In this document: piece after piece, positions 52,708-60,687 of the stretch
Layout of the letters: the number at the start of each line of letters is the position of its first letter
Numbering within the stretch: position 1 is the first letter of the stretch
Source of the DNA: CAIVAT01 sp037141055
Lineage (GTDB): Bacteria > Bacteroidota > Bacteroidia > Bacteroidales > FEN-979
Assembly: GCA_037141055.1 (NCBI GenBank)
Contig: JBAXDH010000005.1
Location: forward strand, 1-64,000
Length of the DNA: 64,000 bases
Direction: 5' to 3'
Position numbers and translations under genes: made by a program
Notes under the pieces: generated by a model
Seen by the model: only the letters and a program-made list of their open reading frames with translations
The model's database searches: none
Told to the model about the DNA's origin: nothing

Positions 52708-53877
52708 ATGCCGACTCTTATCCGCAACATAATCCATCTCGACCTCGACACCTTCTTCGTGTCGGTGGAGCGACTTCTCCGCCCGGAACTGGCAGGAAAG
52801 CCGGTAATCATCGGCGGTACCTCCGACCGCGGGGTGGTGGCGAGTTGCAGCTATGAGGCACGGAAGTTCGGTATCCATTCGGCCATGCCTATGAAGATGG
52901 CGCGGGCGCTATGCGGCGATGCGATCCTCGTGCGGGGCGATATGGAATTGTATTCGAAGTATTCGGACACGGTTACCGAAATCATCGCCGAAAAGGCTCC
53001 GGTGTATGAAAAAGCCTCCATCGACGAGCATTATCTTGATCTTACCGGGATGGACCGTTTCTTTGGTCTTCAGAAATGGAGCCATGAGCTGCGTGAAAGC
53101 ATTATTAAAAACACCGGGTTGCCCATTTCCTTCGGCTTGTCGGTGAACAAGACCGTTTCAAAAATTGCCACCGGGGAAGCCAAGCCCAACGGGGAACTGT
53201 TCGTGGAACGCGATGCCGTACAGCCCTTCCTCTCGCCGCTCTCCATCCGCAAAATTCCGGGAATAGGAGAGAAAACATACCGGCTGCTCCGTTCCATGGG
53301 GGTGGTAACGATCGATACCCTGAGCCACATCCCGGTTGGCATGATGGAACAGGTGATGGGAAAGAACGGCATCGTGATATGGGAGAAGGCCAACGGCATC
53401 GACCGCACACCTGTTTATCCTTACCACGAGGCCAAATCGGTGAGTACCGAAAATACCTTTGAACAGGACAGCATCGACATCATCAGGATGAAGGAGATCC
53501 TGGTGAAAATGGTGGAAAAGATCTCGTTCGAGTTGCGCGACAAGCAGAAACTCACAGCCTGTATCACCGTGAAGATCCGCTATTCGAACTTCGACACCCA
53601 TACGCTGCAGAAACAGCTTCCCTATACGGCTTTCGATCATCAGCTCATCCCGGTGGCAAAGGAACTCTTCGACCGTCTTTACCAGCGCCGCATGCTGATC
53701 CGCCTCATCGGGGTGCGCTTCAGCAGCCTCATATCGGGAAACCCGCAACTCAACATGTTTGACGACAATGTGGAGATGGTGAACCTGTACCAGGCCCTCG
53801 ACCGCATCCGGCGGAAATACGGGCAGAAGATCGTGACGAGGGGAGTTGCTGTAAAAAATAGCGAAATAGCGAAATAG
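52708..53877 (+). CDS. dinB: Y-family DNA polymerase IV
   Basis: This 389-residue translesion polymerase has the catalytic sites HLDLDTFFVSVE (D12, D14) and ASIDEHYLDL near residues 102-111, the helix-hairpin-helix IRKIPGIGEKTYRLL, the little-finger domain and a C-terminal clamp-binding QLNMFDD. It copies past damaged bases with low fidelity. Its last codons and stop lie in a TAGCGAAA array, so the C-terminus NSEIAK is repeat-derived. It is near the S24 repressor and a DnaE-like polymerase. Confidence 0.95.
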   Translation: MPTLIRNIIHLDLDTFFVSVERLLRPELAGKPVIIGGTSDRGVVASCSYEARKFGIHSAMPMKMARALCGDAILVRGDMELYSKYSDTVTEIIAEKAPVYEKASIDEHYLDLTGMDRFFGLQKWSHELRESIIKNTGLPISFGLSVNKTVSKIATGEAKPNGELFVERDAVQPFLSPLSIRKIPGIGEKTYRLLRSMGVVTIDTLSHIPVGMMEQVMGKNGIVIWEKANGIDRTPVYPYHEAKSVSTENTFEQDSIDIIRMKEILVKMVEKISFELRDKQKLTACITVKIRYSNFDTHTLQKQLPYTAFDHQLIPVAKELFDRLYQRRMLIRLIGVRFSSLISGNPQLNMFDDNVEMVNLYQALDRIRRKYGQKIVTRGVAVKNSEIAK

Positions 53878-53882
53878 CGAAA
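53859..53882 (+). repeat. Three-unit TAGCGAAA array
   Basis: Three exact copies of TAGCGAAA follow one another and supply the stop codon TAG (53875-53877) of dinB. The same unit makes the array at 33855-33894, again placed at a gene end and in the same sense as the coding strand. Confidence 0.85.
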
Positions 53883-54034
53883 TGGTGGGTATCTCAATTG
53901 AAATGCTCAAGGTCATCGGATAGTCATATAATCAGCTACATGAAAATAGGTGTTTGCCCTACAAGCTTTTTCTGAACGACCTACATCTCCTAAAGAATTT
54001 CATTCTTAAATTGATCGCCATAAAAAGTAAAGCT

Positions 54035-55681
54035 ATGAAGCGACTGATAACACTAATAATTTTGACGGTCATTGTTTCTACAACATATTGTCAACTGCCC
54101 AATGGCAGTATTGCTCCTGATTTCACCCTGAAGGATATCGACGGGAATACGCGGCATCTTTACGACTATCTTGATTCGGGGAAAGTGGTGGTCATCGACT
54201 TCTTCGAAGTCCTTTGCGGCCCATGCTGGATTTACCATGAAACACACGCTCTCGCCCATGCATTCAATGTCTGGGGGCCTCAGGGAACCAACCAGCTGAT
54301 GGTGTTCGAAGTGGAAGGAATCAAGAGTTCGGTTAATCAGATCAAGGGATTGGCAAACCCCACCAAGGGAAACTGGACAGATGGCGAGCCATTTCCGTTT
54401 ATTGCCACCTGTGCTCCGAATGGCGACAAAATAGTAAAGGATTACACGATCAATTTTTTTCCGACGGTGTACATGATCTGCCGCGACAGGCGTATTAAAC
54501 TTATCGGTACAGCAGACACAGCAATGATTCATGCACGGCTTGGCCAATGCCCGGTAACCCCTGCTGACAGCCTTTTTCTGGACCTGTTGAGTATTGACTC
54601 GATTATGCCGGTAACACAATCAAAGACAGTTCACCCCATCCTTCAATTTCAGAATTATGGCACAAACCTTATTACCAGTGCTAAAATCAGCGCAACCATT
54701 GATAATCTTTCACCTGTATCACTAACATGGTCAGGAAATCTGAAAACTTATGATGCACTTCATTTCGACGGAAATATATTCTCTCAGGTTACAGACGGTT
54801 CCCACATCATCAGGTATCTTGTTACTGAACTGAATGGACAAACGACCGGTTTTAAACAGGACACCATCAGCATACGCTTCACCAGCGACCAGGTCCCTTT
54901 CCCCGTGCCATTCACGCAGAATTTTACCGATCCGGTTTTTCCATATAATAAATGGACGATAAACAATGCCTATAAAAATGTTCCGACCTGGGAACGCGCT
55001 GAACTTGGATATGCCAACTCTTTAAGAATTCCTTACTTTAACATACTTCCCGATTATACCAGTGAACTATACATGCCATGCCTTTCATTTGCAGGGAATG
55101 ACAAGCCCTGCATGCGCTTTGATCTTTCCTGCACCCATAATAACTCAGTGATACGCCAGGGTGGTTATGACCTGATAGAATTCGATTATTCACTCAACTG
55201 CGGAAATACATGGCAACTGATGGCACAGATATCTTCCCTTGACCATCAGACGGCTCCGGATGATTCCACCTATTTTATCCCGACGGAAACCCAATGGAAA
55301 CCTATGTACATCGATCTCACAAAAATTGCCGGGAGAGAGTCTGTGCTGGTAAGGCTCGCAACCAGTCCTGCATATGGAAACAATATGTACCTGCGTAACA
55401 TCCGTTTTGATAATACAGCCGGCATCAATGATGAGGCAATATCGCCGGGAATTCATGTTTACCCGGTTCCGGCAACGGATGTGCTGTATTTGAAATTATC
55501 CAGGGCAGTGAATATCTCTGTGATTGAACTGTTTGATATAACAGGGGCCGTGGTGCTCCGGATGGCCAATCCTGCGGGCAGGGAAATTGCAATCCCGATT
55601 GCGCAAGTCTCACGTGGCCTTTATTTTTTGCGCATTCTCAGCGATGGGTACATTTCAGTACGAAAAGTTCAGGTCGAATAA
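54035..55681 (+). CDS. Secreted redoxin-like protein with type A T9SS sorting domain
   Basis: This 548-residue protein has a signal peptide (MKRLITLIILTVIVSTTYCQ) and a TlpA/redoxin-like domain with C61-x2-C64 (LCGPCWIY). A region of about 300 residues of beta-rich sequence follows, and then the C-terminal sorting domain (HVYPVPATDVLYLKL ... GLYFLRILSDG). It should be exported by the type IX system, so it has no clear tie to the flanking polymerases; it may have been inserted between them. I chose ATG 54035 because it gives a clean signal peptide. Confidence 0.83.
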   Translation: MKRLITLIILTVIVSTTYCQLPNGSIAPDFTLKDIDGNTRHLYDYLDSGKVVVIDFFEVLCGPCWIYHETHALAHAFNVWGPQGTNQLMVFEVEGIKSSVNQIKGLANPTKGNWTDGEPFPFIATCAPNGDKIVKDYTINFFPTVYMICRDRRIKLIGTADTAMIHARLGQCPVTPADSLFLDLLSIDSIMPVTQSKTVHPILQFQNYGTNLITSAKISATIDNLSPVSLTWSGNLKTYDALHFDGNIFSQVTDGSHIIRYLVTELNGQTTGFKQDTISIRFTSDQVPFPVPFTQNFTDPVFPYNKWTINNAYKNVPTWERAELGYANSLRIPYFNILPDYTSELYMPCLSFAGNDKPCMRFDLSCTHNNSVIRQGGYDLIEFDYSLNCGNTWQLMAQISSLDHQTAPDDSTYFIPTETQWKPMYIDLTKIAGRESVLVRLATSPAYGNNMYLRNIRFDNTAGINDEAISPGIHVYPVPATDVLYLKLSRAVNISVIELFDITGAVVLRMANPAGREIAIPIAQVSRGLYFLRILSDGYISVRKVQVE

Positions 55682-55785
55682 TATCCGGCTTCAGTAACCT
55701 CCTGTCGTCAGGCTGTCATTTTTTTTCATGAATTTGCAGGGAAAATGGCAGTTTGTTTGATTTCATTTTCCTTTTTGTGATTTAT

Positions 55786-55817
55786 TGATTATATTGTAGT
55801 CGTTACAATGATTAGAA
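55786..55817. promoter_or_regulatory. Shared 32-base element, copy upstream of the DnaE-like gene
   Basis: This is the partner of 52286-52317 (six mismatches, no gaps). It contains ATTGTA-GTCGT-TACAAT, a perfect inverted repeat in this copy, and two TGATTA motifs in direct order. It lies 41 bases before the start codon of the polymerase gene and is most simply read as the operator of the S24 regulator. Confidence 0.65.
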
Positions 55818-55858
55818 TATAGTCAAAACCTGTTTCCTGGTTATTTCGCCTTTTCACC

Positions 55859-58800
55859 ATGTTTCTCAATTGCCACTCCTACTATTCCCTCCGCTATGGA
55901 ACGATCTCCATCGAAAACCTCGTGGAGGAGGCGGTGAAAAATCATGTTACGGCCCTGGCGCTTACCGACATCAATAATTCCACCGGCATCATGGAGTTTG
56001 TTGCCGCATGCAGGGAAAAAGGAATCAAACCCCTCGCGGGGATCGAGTTCAGGCGCGACGACCGGTTGCTTTACACCGGGCTGGCAAGGAACAATGAAGG
56101 TTTTCGTGAACTGAACGAATTTCTGAGCCGCCATAACCTGGGGGACATGCTTTTGCCGGACAGGCCTCCGGAGATGGAGGATGTATTTGTGATCTACCCG
56201 CTAGCCTCGCATACCTGCCTCCGCTCCAGGGGGAGAGGGGGTGCCGGAGGCGGGGTTGATGTAGTTGGTATCCGCCCCGCCGATCTCAATCCTTTGATCC
56301 TTTCCCGCCACCGCGACCTGGTTTCCCATATGGTACTCATGGCACCGGTCACCTTCAGGAACAGTAAAGAGTACGAATTGCACCGTAATTTCAGGGCCGT
56401 CGGCCACAATGTATTGCTGAGCCGGCTGGAACCTCACCAGGTGGCTGCCCCAGGCGAGGTAATGTTTCATGCAGATGAATTAAGGGATATCTGCCGCGAT
56501 TTTCCCGAAATTCTGCGCAACACCGAAAAGCTGACCGAAACATGTTCCATCGATTTTGACTTCAAAGCCTGCAAGAACAAGAAAACCTTTACAGGCGACC
56601 GCTATGATGACCTCATCCTGCTTGAAAAGCTGGCCATGGACGGGCTTCAGTACCGGTATGGCAAAGGGCATGGCGAGGCAAGGCGCCGCATCCGCCATGA
56701 ACTGGATATTATTGACAAAATGGGTTTTGCCGCTTATTTCCTCATCACCTGGGACATCATCCGGTATTCGATGTCCCGCGGCTTTTATCATGTCGGCCGG
56801 GGGAGCGGTGCCAACAGCATCGTGGCTTATTGCCTGCGCATCACCGATGTGGATCCCATTGAACTCGACCTTTACTTTGAGCGGTTTATCAATCCCAAAC
56901 GAACCTCACCGCCCGATTTCGACATCGATTACTCCTGGAAGGAGCGTGACGAGGTGCTCGACTATATCTTTAAACGCTATGGCCATGAGCATACCGCCTT
57001 GCTCGGTGCCATGTCGACATTCCGTGATAAATCCATTTACCGTGAACTGGGGAAGGTTCACGGCCTGCCAAAGGGTGAGATCGACGCCTTCCTGAAGCAT
57101 CCGGAGGAGGCGATTCATAAAAATCACATCATCCGGAAGATCAGTGAACTTGGCGAGATGATGGCCGACTTTCCCAACATCCGCAGCATTCATGCCGGCG
57201 GGGTGCTGATTTCCGAGGAACCTATCACCTGTTACACGGCGCTCGACCTGCCACCGAAGGGTTTTCCGACAACGCAGTTTGACATGTATGTGGCGGAGGA
57301 TATCGGCTTCGAGAAACTTGACATCCTCAGCCAGCGGGGCATCGGCCACATCTATGAGGCGGCGGAACTCGTGAAAAAGAACAGGGGGATCAACGTGGAT
57401 GTGCACCAGGTTCGGGCATTCCAGGAAGATGAAATGGTGAAGGAGCAGTTGCGCAATGCCCGCACGATCGGCTGCTTTTACGTGGAAAGTCCCGCCATGC
57501 GCGGACTGCTGAAAAAACTGCATTGCGACAATTACCGCACCCTCGTGGCGGCCAGTTCGATCATCCGCCCCGGCGTTGCACGTTCGGGGATGATGAAAGA
57601 GTATATTTTCAGGTTCCATAATCCCGGTAAGTTTAAATATCTCCACCCGGTGATGGAGGAGCAGCTGAAGGAAACGTTCGGAGTGATGGTGTACCAGGAG
57701 GATGTGCTCAAGATATGTCACCACTTTGCCGGCCTCGACCTGGCCGATGCCGATGTGCTTCGCCGCGCCATGAGCGGAAAATACCGGTCGAAGAAAGAAC
57801 TTCAGCGCATCGTCGATAAGTTTTTTGAAAACTGCCGGAATTTTGGTTATCCCGAAGAGGTTACAAAGGAGGTGTGGCGGCAGATTGAATCGTTTGCAGG
57901 CTATTCCTTCTCCAAGGCTCATTCAGCCTCCTATGCCGTGGAAAGCTACCAGAGCCTTTACCTCAAGGCCCATTACCCGCTCGAATTCATCACCGGGGTG
58001 ATCAACAACTTCGGTGGGTTCTATTCATCCTGGGTCTATTTTAATGAGGCGAAAGTGTCGGGAGCGAACCTGCATGTGCCCTGCGTCAACCGGAGTGAAT
58101 ACAAGACCAGTATCAAAGGGAATGATATTTTCCTTGGATTCATCCATGTGGCAGGGCTGGAGTCGGAAACAGGGAAAGCGATTGATGATTTACGATTTAC
58201 GACCCCACCCCCGGCCCCTCCCCAAACGGGGATGGGAGAGCGATCCTACGCAAGTATGGAGGATTTTATTCAGCGTGTTCCGGTCACACTCGACCAACTC
58301 ATCATTCTTATCAGGGTGGGTGCTTTTCGCTTTACCGGCAAACCAAAGGCTTCGCTGTTGTGGGAGGCGCATATGCTGCTGGGAAAAAATCAGGCGGCAG
58401 CCGGCAGTCGGCAGTTTGCAGTTCGAACAAGCGAAATTGACCAGGGAATCGAAAATCGTAAATCTGAAATTCAATCGTCAATCGTCAATCGTCCAATCGA
58501 AAATTTGTTCCCCTTTAAGACTGATCTTAAGAAATTCGTGCTTCCTGCGCTTGAACAGAATATTATCGCAGATGTTTACGACGAGATTGAACTGCTTGGC
58601 TTTCCAGTCTCATACAGTTATTTCGACCTGCTGGAGACAAAGTTCCGGGGCGACATCCTGGCGCACGAAATGGCTTCTCATGTCGGGAAGACCATTCGGA
58701 TGCTGGGACTGCTGGTTACAATAAAATATGTACGTACCGTGAGGCGGGAGTGGATGCATTTCGGCACTTTCATCGATGTCAACGGGCATTTCTTCGACAC

Positions 58801-58951
58801 CGTTCACTTTCCGAAAGCCGTCACGCTGTATCCTTTTCGCGGCGACGGTGTTTATCTTGTCAAAGGAAAGATTGTTGAAGAGTTTGGATTTCCCAGCATG
58901 AACGTGGAGAAAATGGCGAAGATGCCGCTGCAGCCTGATCCCCGGGGATGA
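55859..58951 (+). CDS. DnaE-like DNA polymerase III alpha, SOS-cassette type
   Basis: This 1030-residue C-family polymerase has an N-terminal PHP-like domain (LNCHSYYSLRYG, ALTDINNSTG), the catalytic PDFDIDYSW near residue 352, palm/fingers segments (YQEDVLKICHHFAG, RRAMSGKYRSKKEL) and the SFAGYSFSKAHSASYA motif. Its length and its setting near dinB and an S24 repressor suit an error-prone DnaE2-like enzyme rather than the replicative one. The PHP domain has lost key histidines. Three in-frame segments (residues about 115-133, 774-793 and 845-882) come from repeat-like DNA. Which dnaE class it belongs to needs a tree. Confidence 0.88.
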   Translation: MFLNCHSYYSLRYGTISIENLVEEAVKNHVTALALTDINNSTGIMEFVAACREKGIKPLAGIEFRRDDRLLYTGLARNNEGFRELNEFLSRHNLGDMLLPDRPPEMEDVFVIYPLASHTCLRSRGRGGAGGGVDVVGIRPADLNPLILSRHRDLVSHMVLMAPVTFRNSKEYELHRNFRAVGHNVLLSRLEPHQVAAPGEVMFHADELRDICRDFPEILRNTEKLTETCSIDFDFKACKNKKTFTGDRYDDLILLEKLAMDGLQYRYGKGHGEARRRIRHELDIIDKMGFAAYFLITWDIIRYSMSRGFYHVGRGSGANSIVAYCLRITDVDPIELDLYFERFINPKRTSPPDFDIDYSWKERDEVLDYIFKRYGHEHTALLGAMSTFRDKSIYRELGKVHGLPKGEIDAFLKHPEEAIHKNHIIRKISELGEMMADFPNIRSIHAGGVLISEEPITCYTALDLPPKGFPTTQFDMYVAEDIGFEKLDILSQRGIGHIYEAAELVKKNRGINVDVHQVRAFQEDEMVKEQLRNARTIGCFYVESPAMRGLLKKLHCDNYRTLVAASSIIRPGVARSGMMKEYIFRFHNPGKFKYLHPVMEEQLKETFGVMVYQEDVLKICHHFAGLDLADADVLRRAMSGKYRSKKELQRIVDKFFENCRNFGYPEEVTKEVWRQIESFAGYSFSKAHSASYAVESYQSLYLKAHYPLEFITGVINNFGGFYSSWVYFNEAKVSGANLHVPCVNRSEYKTSIKGNDIFLGFIHVAGLESETGKAIDDLRFTTPPPAPPQTGMGERSYASMEDFIQRVPVTLDQLIILIRVGAFRFTGKPKASLLWEAHMLLGKNQAAAGSRQFAVRTSEIDQGIENRKSEIQSSIVNRPIENLFPFKTDLKKFVLPALEQNIIADVYDEIELLGFPVSYSYFDLLETKFRGDILAHEMASHVGKTIRMLGLLVTIKYVRTVRREWMHFGTFIDVNGHFFDTVHFPKAVTLYPFRGDGVYLVKGKIVEEFGFPSMNVEKMAKMPLQPDPRG
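56202..56258 (+). repeat. In-frame repeat insertion 1 in the DnaE-like gene
   Basis: A G-rich stretch (GGGGGAGAGGGGGTGCCGG, the reverse of the C-rich type in insertion 2) lies between the segments encoding VFVIYPLAS and GIRPADLN. It adds codons for SRGRGGAGGG, which have no place in the family pattern. Confidence 0.6.
58181..58238 (+). repeat. In-frame repeat insertion 2 in the DnaE-like gene
   Basis: GATTTACGATTTACGA is followed by CCCCACCCCCGGCCCCTCC and a G-rich end. It codes for DDLRFTTPPPAPPQTGMGE, placed between ETGKAI and SYASMEDFI, which are adjacent in relatives. Confidence 0.65.
58394..58505 (+). repeat. In-frame repeat insertion 3 in the DnaE-like gene
   Basis: Tandem GGCAGYC-like units are followed by AAATCGTAAATCTG and tandem CAATCGT units. 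The stretch codes for a low-complexity linker (AAGSRQFAVRTSEIDQGIEN and on) between the C-terminal domains. Confidence 0.65.
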
Positions 58952-58968
58952 AAAACGTTCCAAAACAA

Positions 58969-58997
58969 ACCTTCCAGGTTTTTAAAACCTGGAAGGT
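58969..58997. repeat. Palindrome between two converging genes
   Basis: ACCTTCCAGGTTTT and AAAACCTGGAAGGT form a perfect 14-base stem around a single T. The A/T half gives T-runs on both strands, so it may end transcription from both the polymerase and helicase genes. Similar palindromes occur in other Bacteroidota, from memory. Confidence 0.7.
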
Positions 58998-59022
58998 GCA
59001 GATAATCAAAAGTATAGGATGA

Positions 59023-60159
59023 TTAATTGATCGCAAACGGATGTGAAGTGACCACGTCAATATTCCGCTGAATCAGCTTGTGGATGTTCTTCAGATATGG
59101 CTTTTCATCCGCTGAACAAAATGAGAGGGCAGATCCGGTCTCACCGGCGCGGCCTGTCCTGCCGATGCGGTGCACATAAGTTTCAGCCTGCTCCGGGATC
59201 TCGTAATTGATGACATGCGTAAGTTTATCCACATCAATGCCCCTTGAAGCGACATCGGTCGCAACCAGTACGCGGATGCTCCGGCTCTTGAAATCTTTCA
59301 GGGCTTTGTCGCGCGCACTCTGCGACTTGTTGCCATGGATGGCCTGCGCCTTGATCCCGTTGCGGATAAGATCCTTCACAACTTTGTCGGCGCCATGCTT
59401 CGTACGGGTGAAAATCAATACGTTTTTAACAGATTCGTTTTCTAAAATATGCGTTAAAAGAAGCTTTTTGTTTTCTTTCTTTACGTGATAAACCGATTGA
59501 GATACCAATACCGGAGGTGCGGTATTGGGCGACATGTTGAGAGAGACCGGGTTGTGAAGCAGTGATGCAGCCAGTTTCCTGATCTCTTCGGGCGCAGTTG
59601 CCGAAAAAAGCATTGTTTGCCTTTTTGCCGGGAGCTTCGCAGTAATTTTCCTGATGTCGTTGATAAATCCCATGTCGAGCATCCGGTCGGCTTCATCCAG
59701 CACAAGGTATTCCACCCTGTTAAGATGGACAAATCCCTGGTTCATCAGGTCGAGCAAACGGCCGGGAGCGGCAACGATAATATCCACTCCCTTTTGCAGG
59801 GCCTGGGTCTGTGCTTTTTGTGAAATGCCTCCATAAATGGTTACAAGCCGGATGTCGAGTCCTTTGCCGTAACTGGTAATTTCTTCGCTGATCTGGGCCA
59901 CCAGCTCGCGTGTCGGGGCAAGGATCAATGTTCTTACTTCCCTGCGTGTATTGCGGTCTTTTTCTGTTTCGAGCAGTTGAAGAATCGGCAGTGCGAAGGC
60001 AGCAGTCTTGCCTGTGCCAGTTTGTGCGCATCCGAAAATATCTTTACCCTGTAAAATTACCGGGATCGCTTTTTCCTGGATTGGTGTCGGGATCAGGTAC
60101 CCTTTTTTACTGACAGCCGTTAATAAAGGCTGGATTAAATTCAAACTTTCAAAAGTCAT
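59023..60159 (-). CDS. DEAD-box RNA helicase (RhlE-like)
   Basis: This 378-residue ATP-dependent RNA helicase has the Q motif (PTPIQEKAIPVIL), Walker A AQTGTGKTAAFALP, PTRELVAQI, VLDEADRMLDMGF, the SAT motif LFSATAPEE and the C-terminal VATDVASRGIDV and HRIGRTGRAG. It lacks the long basic tail of many RhlE proteins. It probably unwinds RNA in ribosome assembly or decay. A likely promoter lies 155 bases upstream, giving a long leader. Confidence 0.94.
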   Translation of the reverse strand: MTFESLNLIQPLLTAVSKKGYLIPTPIQEKAIPVILQGKDIFGCAQTGTGKTAAFALPILQLLETEKDRNTRREVRTLILAPTRELVAQISEEITSYGKGLDIRLVTIYGGISQKAQTQALQKGVDIIVAAPGRLLDLMNQGFVHLNRVEYLVLDEADRMLDMGFINDIRKITAKLPAKRQTMLFSATAPEEIRKLAASLLHNPVSLNMSPNTAPPVLVSQSVYHVKKENKKLLLTHILENESVKNVLIFTRTKHGADKVVKDLIRNGIKAQAIHGNKSQSARDKALKDFKSRSIRVLVATDVASRGIDVDKLTHVINYEIPEQAETYVHRIGRTGRAGETGSALSFCSADEKPYLKNIHKLIQRNIDVVTSHPFAIN

Positions 60160-60313
60160 TTAGTTGTTGTTAATGTAAATATAATTGATTATTCCGGTCA
60201 CATACCTGCAAAGCAGTTATAACCGGGGTGCATTAAAAAAGTGTACGTTGGGCTGAATTGTAAAAGTGGGAGGATTACATACAGATTGAGATACAATCTT
60301 TCAAATGGGACTG

Positions 60314-60346
60314 CAAAGATACAAATAATATTGAGATGGATGCAAA
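60314..60346 (-). promoter_or_regulatory. Candidate promoter of the helicase gene
   Basis: On the minus strand TTTG (60343-60346) is followed after 21 bases by TATCTTTG (60314-60321). Transcription would start near 60308, leaving a leader of about 150 bases with small hairpins (AGATTG and CAATCT at 60283-60299). Confidence 0.5.
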
Positions 60347-60365
60347 ATAATCCTGGTAACCAATT

Positions 60366-60677
60366 TCAGGTTACATTCAGGATCTCATCCAGCCCGGATA
60401 TTTTAAAAGTTTTCTTGATAAACGGCTGACAATGAGCAATGGAGAAATGTCCGGAACCGGCCTGCTTTGCAACACTAACGCAGATGCGGATGAAAGAGGA
60501 AGAAATATATTCAACATCACGAAGGTCAAATACGATATTATCTTCAGGCAAACCGTCTTTGGCAGGCAGGTTCAGCTGGACTATTTCACTTAATTTCTGA
60601 ACGGCCAGTGTGTCGAGCCTCCCGGCGAAGATTGCCGTCAAGATTTTTTCATCGGGTTTATAATCAAAAGTTACCAT
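60366..60677 (-). CDS. STAS-domain protein (anti-sigma antagonist-like)
   Basis: The 103-residue protein has the STAS fold: strand IVFDLRDVEYISSSFIRICVSV near residues 48-69 with the serines where SpoIIAA-type proteins are phosphorylated. Length is that of a single-domain member. In Bacteroidota such proteins take part in partner-switching signalling, but no kinase or phosphatase gene is adjacent. It lies ten bases after the aldehyde dehydrogenase gene on the same strand. Confidence 0.75.
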   Translation of the reverse strand: MVTFDYKPDEKILTAIFAGRLDTLAVQKLSEIVQLNLPAKDGLPEDNIVFDLRDVEYISSSFIRICVSVAKQAGSGHFSIAHCQPFIKKTFKISGLDEILNVT

Positions 60678-60687
60678 GGTTTGCAGG

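Noticed and set aside
53158..53916. Open frame of 252 codons on the minus strand across dinB
   Set aside because: It is antisense to the polymerase, with no homology to anything I know.
56906..57922. Open frame of 338 codons on the minus strand across the DnaE-like gene
   Set aside because: The plus strand codes for conserved polymerase motifs over the whole stretch; the minus frame has unusual histidine-rich sequence and no known motif.
55859..58951. An intein in the DnaE-like gene
   Set aside because: DnaE genes often carry inteins, but the extra segments are short repeat-type stretches without splice-junction or homing-nuclease motifs.
992..60257. 14-base match TACGTTGGGCTGAA at 992-1005 and 60244-60257
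   Set aside because: Several exact 14-base matches are expected by chance in 64 kb, and the similarity does not extend beyond it.
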